A stretch of 64,000 nucleotides of DNA from Selenomonas bovis DSM 23594. Its GTDB lineage: Bacteria; Bacillota; Negativicutes; Selenomonadales; Selenomonadaceae. Positions 51,295 through 63,495 of this stretch are shown one piece after another (positions within the stretch are counted from its first letter, which is position 1; the number at the start of each line of letters is the position of its first letter). The notes beneath the pieces were generated by a model, which ran no database searches, was not told the DNA's origin, and was given only the letters and a program-made list of their open reading frames with translations. Where the stretch lies: assembly GCF_000381005.1 (NCBI RefSeq), contig NZ_KB908388.1:18537-82536 (forward strand), in the 5' to 3' direction. The translations under genes and the position numbers were made by a program.

Positions 51295-53550
51295 TCATTC
51301 CTCTTTCTCAAGCACCCAGAGATACGCAGTGAAGTCCGCGTCGATTTTCTCGACATTGATGCCTTCCTGCATGAGCTCGTCGCCGTAGAACGTTTTGCCC
51401 ACGAGCGACTGGCGCGCCATGCCGAGGAAATCGTGCGAAAGCGTCTTCGCCGGGTAGTATTCGCGGAACGTATAACGCGCGTCAGAATCGAGTCCCGCGA
51501 GGCGCAGGCGGCGGATCGGCGTCGCTGGCTCCGCGAGCGTCTTGAAGTAGAACACCGCGACCTCCCGCGCATCCTCGGACGTGAACATCCATGCCGTCTC
51601 GTTCTTCGTGCCGTCAAACGGCGTGAGCAGACGCGTGAACGTGCCGAGCTGGAGCGTCGGACGCAGGCGCTTGTAGAGGGCGACCTGCGCGCGCACCTCC
51701 TGCTTTTCCTCCTCGCTGAGCTGCGTGATGTCGAGCTCGTAGCCGTAGCAGCCCATCATCGCGGTGAACGCGCGCGTCTGCATCGGAGTCACGCGGCCGA
51801 CCTGATGGTTCGGCACGACGGAAACGTGCGCGCCCATCGTGAGCGGCGGGAAGACGTAGCTCGTCCCCGTCTGGATGGCCTGGCGGCAGATGGCGTCCGT
51901 GTCGTCGCTCGTCCACGTCTGCGGCATGTAGTAAAGCATCGCGGCATCGAAGCGCCCGCCGCCTCCGGAGCAGCTCTCGAACAGAACGTCGGGAAACGCC
52001 TGTGTGATGCGCTCGAGCACCGCGTAAAGACCGAGCACATAGCGATGCTTCGTCTCCCCCTGGCGTTCCGGCGCGCGTCCGGCGGAAAAGGCCTCGGTAA
52101 GATGTCGGTTGAAGTCCCATTTCACATAGTCGACGACGCCCGTCTCGAGAATCTTTGAGACGCACGCCACGATGTAGTCCTGTACCTCTGGCCGCGAGAG
52201 GTCAAGCACGAGCTGATGACGGCCGAAAGACATCGGAGCGTCCGGCGCGCGCAGCACCCAGTCGGCATGCGCACGGTAGAGCGCGCTGTCCTTCGAGACC
52301 ATCTCCGGCTCGAACCAAAGGCCGAACTTCAGCCCGCGCCGGTGCGCCGAGGCCGCGACGCCCTCGATGCCGCCCTTGAGCTTTTCCCGATTGACCGTCC
52401 AGTCGCCGAGCGAGGTATTGTCGTCGTTCCTATGGCCGAACCAGCCGTCGTCGAGCACGAGGAGCTCGATGCCGAGATCCGCCGCGCACGCAGCGAGCGC
52501 GTCCATCTTCTCGTCGTCGAAGTCGAAATACGTCGCCTCCCAGTTGTTGACGAGGATGGGGCGCACCGCGTGGCGGTATTTGCCGCGCAGGAGATGCTTG
52601 CGATACGCCGCATGGAATGCCTGCGACATCCCGTTCAGCCCATCCGCCGCGTAGACACAGACGACTTCCGGCGTCTGGAACGTCTCTCCCGGCGCGAGCT
52701 GCCAGGAGAAATCCGCCGGGTTCAGCCCCGCGACGACGCGCGTCGTGCCGAACTGCTCCACCTCCGTCTTCATCGAGAAGCTGCCGCTGTAAATCAGGCT
52801 GAACGCATAGACCTCCCCGGCCAGCTCTCCCGTCTCGGGGCGCGCGAGCGCGAGGAACGGCGACTGCTGGTGCGAGCTCGCGCCGCGCGTGCTCGCCGTC
52901 TCCTCGATGCCGCGCAGGAGGCGGCAGCGCTCGAGGCTGCGCTCCGCCGCATGGCCGCCGTAGAGGCTCAGCCGGTCGAACGCATGGTCGGGGAAATCGA
53001 CGCAAAGGCTCGCGGCCTGCTTGAGCTGCAGCGGCTCCTTGCCAGTATTTTCGAACCGCACGGAACGCGTGAGCACGCCGTCTCCCGCAAAGACGGTATA
53101 GGAGAGCACTGCCGCGAGGCGCCCGCGCGGATCACGCAACGTGACCTCAAGCGTCTCCGCCTCGTCCTCCTGCGCGTAGAGCGCAGGCAGGCCTTGAAGG
53201 CCCGGCTTGCCGCGCAGGATGCGGTACCCATCGTAGAAGAGGTCGATGACGTCCGTCCCGTCAGGGAGCACGACGCCGAGCGACGGGATGCGGAAATCCC
53301 CGTGCCCCTGCTGGGAGAACTCCTGCGGCAGCACATCGAGCGAGAACGTGCGGTCGTTCTCATAGTCCTCCGGCTGCGGCGAAAACGCGCGGTCGAGAGC
53401 CGGGAGCTCCGCGCTGCCGCGGAATGCGCGCAGCGGTCGTCCCCAGTAGCGGTGCAGAAGATAGCGCCCGCGCGCGACAGAAAACACATAGCTGAAACGG
53501 TTGTTCTTCAGGTGAAATACCTGCTGCTCGTCAAATGAAATCATGGCCAT
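51295..53550 (-). CDS. Alpha-galactosidase, GH36
   Basis: A retaining alpha-galactosidase (melibiose/raffinose type), 751 residues. The catalytic barrel shows LLVLDDGWFGHR, the nucleophile Asp in YVKWDFNRH, and the acid/base Asp in SCSGGGGRFD, preceded by the N-terminal beta-supersandwich and followed by a C-terminal Greek-key region. No signal peptide, so it acts on imported sugar. The start is ambiguous: AAAGGAG is 4 nt from the ATG at 53550 and 10 nt from an in-frame ATG at 53544. It is the last gene of the galactoside operon, after R2 copy B. Confidence 0.95.
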   Translation of the reverse strand: MAMISFDEQQVFHLKNNRFSYVFSVARGRYLLHRYWGRPLRAFRGSAELPALDRAFSPQPEDYENDRTFSLDVLPQEFSQQGHGDFRIPSLGVVLPDGTDVIDLFYDGYRILRGKPGLQGLPALYAQEDEAETLEVTLRDPRGRLAAVLSYTVFAGDGVLTRSVRFENTGKEPLQLKQAASLCVDFPDHAFDRLSLYGGHAAERSLERCRLLRGIEETASTRGASSHQQSPFLALARPETGELAGEVYAFSLIYSGSFSMKTEVEQFGTTRVVAGLNPADFSWQLAPGETFQTPEVVCVYAADGLNGMSQAFHAAYRKHLLRGKYRHAVRPILVNNWEATYFDFDDEKMDALAACAADLGIELLVLDDGWFGHRNDDNTSLGDWTVNREKLKGGIEGVAASAHRRGLKFGLWFEPEMVSKDSALYRAHADWVLRAPDAPMSFGRHQLVLDLSRPEVQDYIVACVSKILETGVVDYVKWDFNRHLTEAFSAGRAPERQGETKHRYVLGLYAVLERITQAFPDVLFESCSGGGGRFDAAMLYYMPQTWTSDDTDAICRQAIQTGTSYVFPPLTMGAHVSVVPNHQVGRVTPMQTRAFTAMMGCYGYELDITQLSEEEKQEVRAQVALYKRLRPTLQLGTFTRLLTPFDGTKNETAWMFTSEDAREVAVFYFKTLAEPATPIRRLRLAGLDSDARYTFREYYPAKTLSHDFLGMARQSLVGKTFYGDELMQEGINVEKIDADFTAYLWVLEKEE

Positions 53551-53580
53551 CTACTCCTTTCATTAATCAGCGCTTTCTTA

Positions 53581-53739
53581 AGGAACCACTGATTAATTCG
53601 GCACTCCGTCTTCACGCGTTTGCGTTGTCCTCCCGTCGTCGATAAATCCTCAGCGTAGCCCGCTACGCCTCCGGTTTGTCTCCTAGGGAGATACAGCGCA
53701 TCCGCGTAAATCCAGAGCACTCATTTAATCAGCGGCTCC

Positions 53740-53740
<1 letters not shown>
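53581..53740. mobile_element. R2 MITE-like element, full copy B
   Basis: A 160-bp element with R2 terminal repeats (AGGAACCACTGATTAATTCG at one end, the complement of AGGAGCCGCTGATTAAATGA at the other). It fills the lacZ to alpha-galactosidase gap and its right end coincides with the last base of the lacZ stop codon. An extra degenerate R2 end lies at 53562-53580. The internal hairpin (GGCGTAGC...GCTACGC) would form in the operon mRNA. Confidence 0.8.
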
Positions 53741-56976
<3,236 letters not shown>

Positions 56977-56995
56977 TCAAAACGCTTTTTCAAAA

Positions 56996-57028
56996 AGGGC
57001 CGTCTCATCACGCTGATGGGACAGCCCT
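56996..57028 (-). terminator. Hairpin between the GPH permease gene and lacZ
   Basis: A 15-nt imperfect stem (56996-57010 with 57014-57028) is followed on the minus strand by TTTTTG. Being inside the operon it may cause partial termination and lower lacZ relative to the permease. Confidence 0.65.
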
Positions 57029-57041
57029 CGCAAACTTCCTA

Positions 57042-58463
57042 TTACTTATTGATCTTATCCCAGGTCTCCTCGAGCTTCGCGACGATCCGCGCGTGCTCCG
57101 CCTCCGTCAGCGTGACCTTCGCGCGATAGAGGAAGGTCGCGATGACCATGAGCACAATCGGCGCGGCGAACATCACGAGCTGGAAATGGAACAGATTCTC
57201 CGGCGTGATGCCAGCAGACGACGCACCGCCCGTCATGCCGACCCAGATGGCGACGAGGCCGATGATGCCGCTCGAGACAGCGCCCGCGAATTTATCGACG
57301 AGCGGACGCACGCAGAGGCAGACCGCCTCATCGCGGTGACCGAGCTTGAGCTGGCCATACTCGACGGAGTCCGTGATCGTCATGAGCACGACGAGGAAGA
57401 TCAGCGGCTGCGGCAGCGCGAAAAGGCCGGCGCCAAAGAGCGCCATATAGACGTTCGTGCCGCTCAGCGCGTAGATCACAAGCGCTACGACCATGATGGC
57501 AATCGAGGCGAAGAAGAGCTTGCGGCGGCTGAACTTCGTCGTGAGCACTGGGAACGCCGCGACGGCGAGCAGGCCGATGACCGTGTTGATGACACCGAGT
57601 CCGGAGAACTTCGTAGCGTCGCCGATGACATAGATGAAATAATAGAGGTTGAAGTTATTGACGATGTTGATGCCGATGCCGTAGACGAGATAGGCGATGG
57701 CCGTCCAGAGCAGCTGGTCGTTCTTCGTGAGAACCTTGAACACATCCTTCGCCGAGGTATCCGTCTTGTTCTCGCGCAGCGCCGAGTCCTGTTCCTTCGT
57801 GCCGATGCCGAGGATGATGGCGCCGAGCGTTGCGATGCCGCCGCCGATGCAGGCAAACGCGAACCAGCCCGTCGGATCGCCCGCACCGCCGTTCTGATTG
57901 ACGGAGAAATAGAGCACGACCGGCATGACGATGACCGTCACGAGATTCGCGCCGAACACCGAGCCGATACGCGCGACCGTCGCCGTGATCTCACGCTCAT
58001 GAGAGTCAAACGAAAGCGCCGGAATCATCGACCAGATGGCGACATCCTTCGCGCTGTAAAAGATATCCATGACAAAGTAAACGATTGCGAAAAGAATCAG
58101 ATAAAGTGTCGGATTCGAGACCGTCAGCCCGCAAAAATCCGTGAAGAGCAGCGCGAGCGTGATGGCAGCGACAAAGGCGCCGACGAGCACCCAGGGCTTG
58201 AAGCGCCCCCAGCGCGTCTTCGTCTTGTCGATGATATTGCCGATGAACGGATCGACAAAAAGCTCCGCGATGCGCAGGACGAGGATGATCGTCGTGACAA
58301 TGCCGATCATATACTGGTCATGACTCGCGTTGCCGGAGTTGAAGAGGTTGCTCGTGACGAAAATCATGAAATACGTTGCGAGCATCGCGTAAAACACATC
58401 ATGGCCGAACGTGCCGCATGCGTAAGCGATGCGCGGCCAAACCTTTCCCCTGCTGTTTGACAT
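57042..58463 (-). CDS. GPH-family galactoside:cation symporter
   Basis: A 473-residue, 12-helix permease of the glycoside-pentoside-hexuronide family (LacS/MelB group). It begins RIAYACGTFGHDVFYAMLATYFMIF and has DPFIGNIIDKTKTRWGRFKPW, the family's helix 2-3 signature, and SVEYGQLKLGHRDEAVC near the C-terminus. It has no C-terminal EIIA domain. Given lacZ and alpha-galactosidase it should import lactose and/or melibiose-type sugars. The ATG at 58463 has AGGGGGA upstream; it lies 27 nt after the cytidylate-kinase-like gene. Confidence 0.9.
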   Translation of the reverse strand: MSNSRGKVWPRIAYACGTFGHDVFYAMLATYFMIFVTSNLFNSGNASHDQYMIGIVTTIILVLRIAELFVDPFIGNIIDKTKTRWGRFKPWVLVGAFVAAITLALLFTDFCGLTVSNPTLYLILFAIVYFVMDIFYSAKDVAIWSMIPALSFDSHEREITATVARIGSVFGANLVTVIVMPVVLYFSVNQNGGAGDPTGWFAFACIGGGIATLGAIILGIGTKEQDSALRENKTDTSAKDVFKVLTKNDQLLWTAIAYLVYGIGINIVNNFNLYYFIYVIGDATKFSGLGVINTVIGLLAVAAFPVLTTKFSRRKLFFASIAIMVVALVIYALSGTNVYMALFGAGLFALPQPLIFLVVLMTITDSVEYGQLKLGHRDEAVCLCVRPLVDKFAGAVSSGIIGLVAIWVGMTGGASSAGITPENLFHFQLVMFAAPIVLMVIATFLYRAKVTLTEAEHARIVAKLEETWDKINK

Positions 58464-58490
58464 GATTCGATATCCCCCTATGAAACACAA

Positions 58491-59093
58491 TCAGGCCCGG
58501 ACGGTCTTGATATAGGAAACGATGGCATCTGCGATCTTCTCGAGCGGCTCCTTGCTCGTGTTCACGACGAGATCGTAGTTCCTGCCGTCGCCCCACGTGC
58601 GGCCCGTATAGTAGTTGTAGTAGCGAGCGCGCTTCGCGTTCTCAGCGTCGAGCTCCTTGAGGCTCTTGCCGTCATAGACCGTCTTGCCGCGCGCCTCGCG
58701 GAACGCGTCATCCGCACAGACAAAGAGCGCGAAATGATGCGGATAGTCGCGCAGTACATAGTCCGCGCAGCGGCCGAGGATCACGCAGGAGCCGTCCGCG
58801 ACGAGTTTCCGGATTGCCGCCGACTCTGACATGAACATGCCGCGGCTCGACTCCCCCATGTGCGTGCCGAAGGAGTGGAACGGGATGAAATTCATCGAGA
58901 GCGGCTTGACCTCCTTCTCCATCTCGAGCAGCTCCTCTTCGCTGAGGTCATTGATGCCGAGCTTCGCTGCCGCGATGTGGACGATCTGCCGGTCATAGAG
59001 CTTGACGCCGAGCTTCTTCGCGAGGATTCCAGCGAGTTCGCGGCCGCCACAGCCATACTGACGGCTGATAGAAAGAACAAAATTTTCACTCAT
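58491..59093 (-). CDS. Cytidylate kinase-like protein
   Basis: A 200-residue P-loop-type protein of the cytidylate-kinase-like family, not the housekeeping Cmk. It begins LSISRQYGCGGRELAGILAKKLG (modified phosphate loop) and has VILGRCADYVLRDYP and TGRTWGDGRNYDLVVNTS. The substrate is unknown. It is the first gene of the galactoside operon, directly behind the regulated promoter, and 27 nt before the permease. This position suggests a nucleotide- or sugar-linked kinase role (inference). Confidence 0.8.
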   Translation of the reverse strand: MSENFVLSISRQYGCGGRELAGILAKKLGVKLYDRQIVHIAAAKLGINDLSEEELLEMEKEVKPLSMNFIPFHSFGTHMGESSRGMFMSESAAIRKLVADGSCVILGRCADYVLRDYPHHFALFVCADDAFREARGKTVYDGKSLKELDAENAKRARYYNYYTGRTWGDGRNYDLVVNTSKEPLEKIADAIVSYIKTVRA

Positions 59094-59124
59094 TTGTGAT
59101 ATCCTCCATGCGGAAAGCCTGTTC

Positions 59125-59138
59125 TGTAAACGCTTTCC
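59125..59138 (-). promoter_or_regulatory. LacI/CcpA-type operator 2 of the galactoside operon
   Basis: TGTAAACGCTTTCC, a close match to the cre/LacI-family consensus TGWAANCGNTNWCA, lies in the leader about 32 nt before the first gene. Confidence 0.75.
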
Positions 59139-59224
59139 TTTTTTCTCTCCAGTGCACCTGCCATCTTTCCTAGATAAGTCGGAGACGCTCGGTCTTTCTC
59201 ATTCCCCTCCGGTATCTCCGTTTC

Positions 59225-59238
59225 TGAAAACGTTTTCC
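59225..59238 (-). promoter_or_regulatory. LacI/CcpA-type operator 1 of the galactoside operon
   Basis: TGAAAACGTTTTCC lies just downstream of the expected transcription start, a repressing position. It is more symmetric than operator 2, so a dedicated LacI-family repressor is likely in addition to or instead of CcpA. Confidence 0.8.
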
Positions 59239-59249
59239 TTACGTTTGTT

Positions 59250-59278
59250 ATTATAGCGTAGCGATTCTGGAATTGCAA
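59250..59278 (-). promoter_or_regulatory. Promoter of the galactoside operon
   Basis: TTGCAA (59278-59273), 17-nt spacer, TATAAT (59255-59250) on the minus strand; the leader is about 150 nt. Confidence 0.8.
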
Positions 59279-59333
59279 GTATTTTTTCTGTTTTTTTATT
59301 AAACGCATGGACTTCCTCCTCATTACGTCAAAA

Positions 59334-59374
59334 AAGAGAGCTGGAGAGCGCAGAAATGCGCTTCCAGCTCTCTT
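59334..59374 (-). terminator. Terminator of htpG
   Basis: A 12-bp outer stem (59334-59345 with 59363-59374) and an inner AGCGCA/TGCGCT stem with a GAAA loop, followed on the minus strand by T5. Confidence 0.88.
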
Positions 59375-59439
59375 ACTTTTCTCTTCTTCCGCAAAAACAG
59401 GATGAATACCGCAGTTCCTGCGTCGTAGGGGATTTCCTG

Positions 59440-61398
59440 TTATTTCGCCATGAGCTCAGCGACCTTGTTCGCAAACTCCACAGGATTCTCCGGCAGGATG
59501 CCCTCGATGAGCAGCGCCTGCGTGTAGAGCAGGCCGCAGTAATCCTTGAACTCCTGGCTGTCCTTGCCCGCGTCATGCAACGCCTTCAGGCGGCCGAAGA
59601 GCTCGTGGTGCGGATTGATCTCGAGGATGCGTTTCGCCTTGAAGAGCGGGTTCTTCATATCAGAGAATGCCTGCTCCATCGAGAGCGACGGACCCGCCTC
59701 ATCCGCGACGAGGCAGACAGCGCTCGACTTGAGGCGCGAGGACACCTTGACGTCCGCGACCTTGTCGCCGAGGGCTTCCTTGATGTCCTTCATGAGATCG
59801 CCGTTGTCCTTCTGCAGCTCCTCCGTCTCTTTTTTGACCTCCTGGCTCTCGGCATCATCGAGGTCGAGGTCGCCGCGGCTGATGGAGTGGAACGGCTTCT
59901 CCTCGTAGGCGTGCAGCGTCTCGAGGCAGAACTCGTCGACCGGATCGAGGAGATAGAGCACCTCAATGCCCTTGTCGCGCAGCGTCTCCATCTGCGGCAG
60001 GTTCTCGATGGTCTCCTTGTCTTTCGCCGTCGCATAGTAGATCTTCTTCTGGCTCTCCGGCATGCGCTCGACATACTCCTTGAGCGTCACGAGCTTGCCC
60101 TCCTTCGAACTCAGGAAGAGCAGGAGATCCTGGAGCTTCTCACGCGTGTCGGAGCTTCCGGAGTACATGCTGTTGTAGACGCCGATCTTGAGGGATTTGC
60201 CGAACTCGTTCCAGAACTTCTCGTAGTCCTCGCGGTTGCTCTTGAGCTTGCGCCCGAGCGCCTTGAGGATGTTCTTCTCGAGCGCGCGGCCGATGACCTT
60301 GAGCTCACGGCTCTGCTGCAGCAGCTCGCGCGAGATGTTGAGCGAGAGATCCGGCGAGTCGACGAGGCCTTTCATGAAGCGCAGGTAGTCCGGCAGCAGA
60401 TCCTTGCACTTGTCCATGATGAACACATGGCGGCTGTAAAGCTGCAGTCCCGGCTCATAATCCTGCTGATAGAGGTTGAACGGCGCGTGCGCCGGGATGC
60501 AGAGCAGCGCCGTATAGGAGACCGAGCCCTCCGCCTTCGTATGGAAGACCTCCATCGGATCCTCCCACTCGTGGAACTGGTTCTTGAAGAACTCGTTGTA
60601 CGCTTCCTTCTTGATGTCGGCCTTGTTCTTCGTCCAGAGCGGCTCCATCGAGTTCAGCGTGCGAATCTCCGTCTTCTTCTCCGGCTTCGCGTCCTTGATA
60701 GGCTTGCCGTCCTTGTCCTTCGGGATCTCCTCCGTCTCGAAATTCATCTTGATCGGATAGCGCACATAGTCGGAGTATTTCTTCACGAGGCTCTCGATCT
60801 TATACTGATCCGTGAAGTCCTCCTCCGCCGCGTCGCCCGCGAATTCCTTGGCGAGAGAGATCGTGATGGTCGTGCCGCGCTTCTCCTTCTCCGTCTCCTC
60901 GATCGTGTAGTTGCCGTCGGCCGCCGACTCCCATTTCCAGGCCTGCTTTTCGCCCGCCTTGCGCGTCACGATGGTCACCTTGTCCGCTACCATGAACGCC
61001 GAGTAGAAGCCGACGCCGAACTGCCCGATCATCTCCTTGTCGTCGACGCTCTCGCCGCTCTCCTTCGCTTTCTTGAGCTGTTCGAGGAACGCCTTCGTGC
61101 CAGATTTTGCGATCGTGCCGATGTTCTCGATGAGTTCTTCCTTGTTCATACCGATGCCATTATCGGAAATTGAGAGCGTATGGCTCTCCTTATCCGGCAC
61201 GAGGAAGATCTCGAACGCATCGTCCCCCTCGAGCAGATCGCGGTTCGTAAGGCTCTCGAAATGCGCCTTGTCAATGGCGTCGGAAGCATTCGAGATGAGC
61301 TCCCGCAGGAAAATCTCGTGATTCGTATAAATGCTGTGAATCATCAAATCGAGGAGCTGTTTCGTCTCCGCTTGAAATTCATGCGTCTCTTTTGCCAT
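59440..61398 (-). CDS. htpG: Hsp90 family chaperone HtpG
   Basis: HtpG is the bacterial Hsp90. The 652 residues show the GHKL ATPase domain (LRELISNASDAIDKAHFESL, LSISDNGIGMNKEEL, IGQFGVGFYSAFMVAD), the middle domain (WTKNKADIKKEAYNEFFK) and a C-terminal dimerisation domain. It is preceded by a CIRCE element, so heat-inducible HrcA control is expected. The ribosome site is AAAGG, rather far (about 12 nt) from the ATG. Confidence 0.97.
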   Translation of the reverse strand: MAKETHEFQAETKQLLDLMIHSIYTNHEIFLRELISNASDAIDKAHFESLTNRDLLEGDDAFEIFLVPDKESHTLSISDNGIGMNKEELIENIGTIAKSGTKAFLEQLKKAKESGESVDDKEMIGQFGVGFYSAFMVADKVTIVTRKAGEKQAWKWESAADGNYTIEETEKEKRGTTITISLAKEFAGDAAEEDFTDQYKIESLVKKYSDYVRYPIKMNFETEEIPKDKDGKPIKDAKPEKKTEIRTLNSMEPLWTKNKADIKKEAYNEFFKNQFHEWEDPMEVFHTKAEGSVSYTALLCIPAHAPFNLYQQDYEPGLQLYSRHVFIMDKCKDLLPDYLRFMKGLVDSPDLSLNISRELLQQSRELKVIGRALEKNILKALGRKLKSNREDYEKFWNEFGKSLKIGVYNSMYSGSSDTREKLQDLLLFLSSKEGKLVTLKEYVERMPESQKKIYYATAKDKETIENLPQMETLRDKGIEVLYLLDPVDEFCLETLHAYEEKPFHSISRGDLDLDDAESQEVKKETEELQKDNGDLMKDIKEALGDKVADVKVSSRLKSSAVCLVADEAGPSLSMEQAFSDMKNPLFKAKRILEINPHHELFGRLKALHDAGKDSQEFKDYCGLLYTQALLIEGILPENPVEFANKVAELMAK

Positions 61399-61469
61399 TC
61401 TGTCGTCAGCCTTTCTCTATAGTGCCGCAGGCTCTGCCACGGCTCCTATCTGGAATAAATTTCTCCTTA

Positions 61470-61496
61470 TTAGCACTCTCACGCATCGAGTGCCAA
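61470..61496 (-). promoter_or_regulatory. CIRCE element (HrcA operator) of htpG
   Basis: TTAGCACTC-N9-GAGTGCCAA, one base from the CIRCE consensus, just downstream of the htpG promoter. CIRCE in front of htpG, rather than groES or dnaK, is less common. Confidence 0.93.
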
Positions 61497-61507
61497 TCAT
61501 CTTCCTT

Positions 61508-61536
61508 ACTATAACAAAGAAAGAGCAAAAAGTCAA
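61508..61536 (-). promoter_or_regulatory. Promoter of htpG
   Basis: TTGACT (61536-61531), 17-nt spacer, TATAGT (61513-61508) on the minus strand. It overlaps the flgE terminator. Confidence 0.8.
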
Positions 61537-61569
61537 ATGGTGATACTCACCAGACTTCTTGCTCTTTCT
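61518..61569 (-). terminator. Terminator of flgE, overlapping the htpG promoter
   Basis: Arms 61518-61527 and 61560-61569 form a 10-bp stem, extended inward by AAGTC/GACTT and an apical TGGTGA/TCACCA hairpin, with a T-rich end on the minus strand. Confidence 0.75.
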
Positions 61570-61597
61570 GCTTCGCGCTATCCAGTTATTTCATCGC

Positions 61598-62833
61598 TTA
61601 CCGCTTCATATTGATGAGCGTCTCGAGCATCTCATCGCCAACCGTGATGATCTTCGAGTTCGACTGGAAGCCGCGCTGCGTGATGATCATATCGGCAAAT
61701 TCATTGGCAATGTCTGTGTTGCTCATCTCAAGCGCCGACGGCGTGATTGTGACGCCCAGCGCGGAATTCGTACCGATAGAAGGCTGACCTGAGTTATTGG
61801 ATGTCTGATAAAGATTGTTGCCAGTTTTCGTCAGACCAGCCGCATTCGCAAACTGCGCGATGGCGACACGCGCCTCTTGCCGCTTGACACCATTGGAATA
61901 GGTGCCCGTGATAATTCCTTGGTTATCAATGGAGATGCTCACCAGTGTCCCTGAAGAATATCCATCCTGCTGCACATGGAGCGTGCTTTCCGCGGCATAT
62001 TGCGTCAAATCTGTGGCGGCAAGATCCAATGTAATCGGCGTTTTCGATCCATCTGTATTGGCAAGAGTAACCGTCATCTTAGAAGTGCCGCCACTGGAAT
62101 ATTTTCCATCCTTGTCAAAGGTTACTGTACCATCGAGTTTTGCAGTCGTACCATCAGGCGCTTGCCACGAAGGAACCTTATAAGACCAGGTATTCGTTCC
62201 CGTTTTCGTGAACACGACCGGCACGCTATAATGCTGTCCTTGGGATGCATAGACAGAAATCGTCGATGTCAGCGCCGTCCCAGGCAACGATTCCGCATTC
62301 AGATTCCCTGAAAACGTCGCAGATGTCGATTCCCTGGCATCAATAGTCTGCCCGCTGGGCACGACAATATCCGTAGGCGCTGTTCCTGTATCGATATTGC
62401 CATTTGCATCCCGTTCCCATCCCTGTACATACAAGCCGCTTCCTGGCAAGACGTAGTTGCCGGCAGCATCAAACTCGAACGCACCATCACGCGTATAGTA
62501 TGTATTATCTCCCTGTCTTACGATGAACAGTCCATTTCCTGACAAACACAGGTCTGTATTCTTTCCTGTAGACTGTACCGAACCGTCTGTAAAAATCATA
62601 TCAATGCTCGCCACGCCTGTCCCCAGACCGATCTGCTTAGGATTCGTACCACCGGTTGTCGGGTCGTCCGGAGCACTCGCCCCTGTCAGCGTCTGATTCA
62701 GCGTCTCCGCGAATGTCGTGCGGCTCGACTTAAAACCGACCGTGTTGACATTGGAAATATTATTGCCGATGACATCCATGCGGGTCTGATGGGATTTCAG
62801 ACCGGATACACCGGAAAAAAGGGAACGCATCAT
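61598..62833 (-). CDS. flgE: Flagellar hook protein FlgE
   Basis: FlgE subunits form the flagellar hook. The 411 residues open with SLFSGVSGLKSHQTRMDVIGNNISNVNTVGFK, the flagellar rod/hook N-terminal domain, then GLFIVRQGDNTYYTRDGAFEFDAAGNYV, and close with LEMSNTDIANEFADMIITQRGFQSNSKII and TVGDEMLETLINMKR, the matching C-terminal coiled coil. AGGAGCAG lies about 10 nt before the ATG. It is shorter than many FlgE proteins but complete at both ends. It sits 23 nt after the flagellar-operon gene, and gives direct evidence of flagella. Confidence 0.95.
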   Translation of the reverse strand: MMRSLFSGVSGLKSHQTRMDVIGNNISNVNTVGFKSSRTTFAETLNQTLTGASAPDDPTTGGTNPKQIGLGTGVASIDMIFTDGSVQSTGKNTDLCLSGNGLFIVRQGDNTYYTRDGAFEFDAAGNYVLPGSGLYVQGWERDANGNIDTGTAPTDIVVPSGQTIDARESTSATFSGNLNAESLPGTALTSTISVYASQGQHYSVPVVFTKTGTNTWSYKVPSWQAPDGTTAKLDGTVTFDKDGKYSSGGTSKMTVTLANTDGSKTPITLDLAATDLTQYAAESTLHVQQDGYSSGTLVSISIDNQGIITGTYSNGVKRQEARVAIAQFANAAGLTKTGNNLYQTSNNSGQPSIGTNSALGVTITPSALEMSNTDIANEFADMIITQRGFQSNSKIITVGDEMLETLINMKR

Positions 62834-62856
62834 ATGGTATCACTGCTCCTGTCTCT

Positions 62857-63204
62857 TCAAAGAATAGCTGCACTGTCGATGTTCGTGAAGATATTTTCCT
62901 TCGCGCTTGCTTCATCGACGGCCGTGACGACCGTGCGGTTCGCGACGCTCACGATGAGCGCCACGGCATGGTTGATGTAGATGAGGGCATCCCGGACGCC
63001 CTTCTCCTGCATCCTGTCGACCGCGCGACCGAGGCGCGTGAGATCGTTTGGCGATAGCTTCACGCCGCGTTTCTCAATGCGCGCTGCTGCATGTGCGGAG
63101 AAACGGACCTCCTGTCCGTCCGCTCGCTCCTGAGGCGACGCTCCCTGTCGTATGCCGTTTGCGCTTCCCTGCCCGGCGCGTCCTTGCCGCTTTCCCGGCT
63201 CCAT
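62857..63204 (-). CDS. Flagellar operon protein (TIGR02530-type)
   Basis: A 115-residue protein of the small family found between flgD and flgE in Firmicutes. RFSAHAAARIEKRGVKLSPNDL and DALIYINHAVALIVSVANRTVVTAVD are characteristic; the N-terminus is basic and disordered. The function is unknown but the position is conserved. AAAGGAGG lies about 8 nt before the ATG. Here flgD is not directly upstream: the gap 63205-63495 is AT-rich and non-coding, so the flgE unit appears to be cut off from the rest of the flagellar operon. Confidence 0.85.
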   Translation of the reverse strand: MEPGKRQGRAGQGSANGIRQGASPQERADGQEVRFSAHAAARIEKRGVKLSPNDLTRLGRAVDRMQEKGVRDALIYINHAVALIVSVANRTVVTAVDEASAKENIFTNIDSAAIL

Positions 63205-63371
63205 ACCGGTCGCCTCCTTTCTGGAAACACGAATCGTCCCCGTGCCTCCTTGTATAACATATTTTATAACATACTATATGTTCAATTTCTATATCGAATT
63301 ATCCACCGTATTACTTAAATTTTATTTCAGACACATATTACGTAATATAATTTTTGTTTATATTATAATTC

Positions 63372-63399
63372 TTAACATGTCACGAATATATCATATAGT
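63372..63399 (+). promoter_or_regulatory. Possible promoter of the ribbon-helix-helix gene
   Basis: TTAACA (63372-63377), 16-nt spacer, TATAGT (63394-63399) in a strongly AT-rich stretch (63260-63430). Confidence 0.4.
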
Positions 63400-63420
63400 T
63401 GTTTATTTCAATAAAATAAA

Positions 63421-63469
63421 GTTGATGCAACAAAGCTTGCATATATCTGCAAAGCTTCCATGCATCAAC
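63421..63469 (+). promoter_or_regulatory. Nested palindromic operator before the ribbon-helix-helix gene
   Basis: A perfect 9-bp outer repeat (63421-63429 with 63461-63469) surrounds an inner inverted repeat (AAGCTTGCA at 63433-63441 with TGCAAAGCTT at 63448-63457). It ends 26 nt before the gene, fitting autoregulation by its product. Confidence 0.65.
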
Positions 63470-63495
63470 CATTTCTGCATGATGAGGTGATCGAT

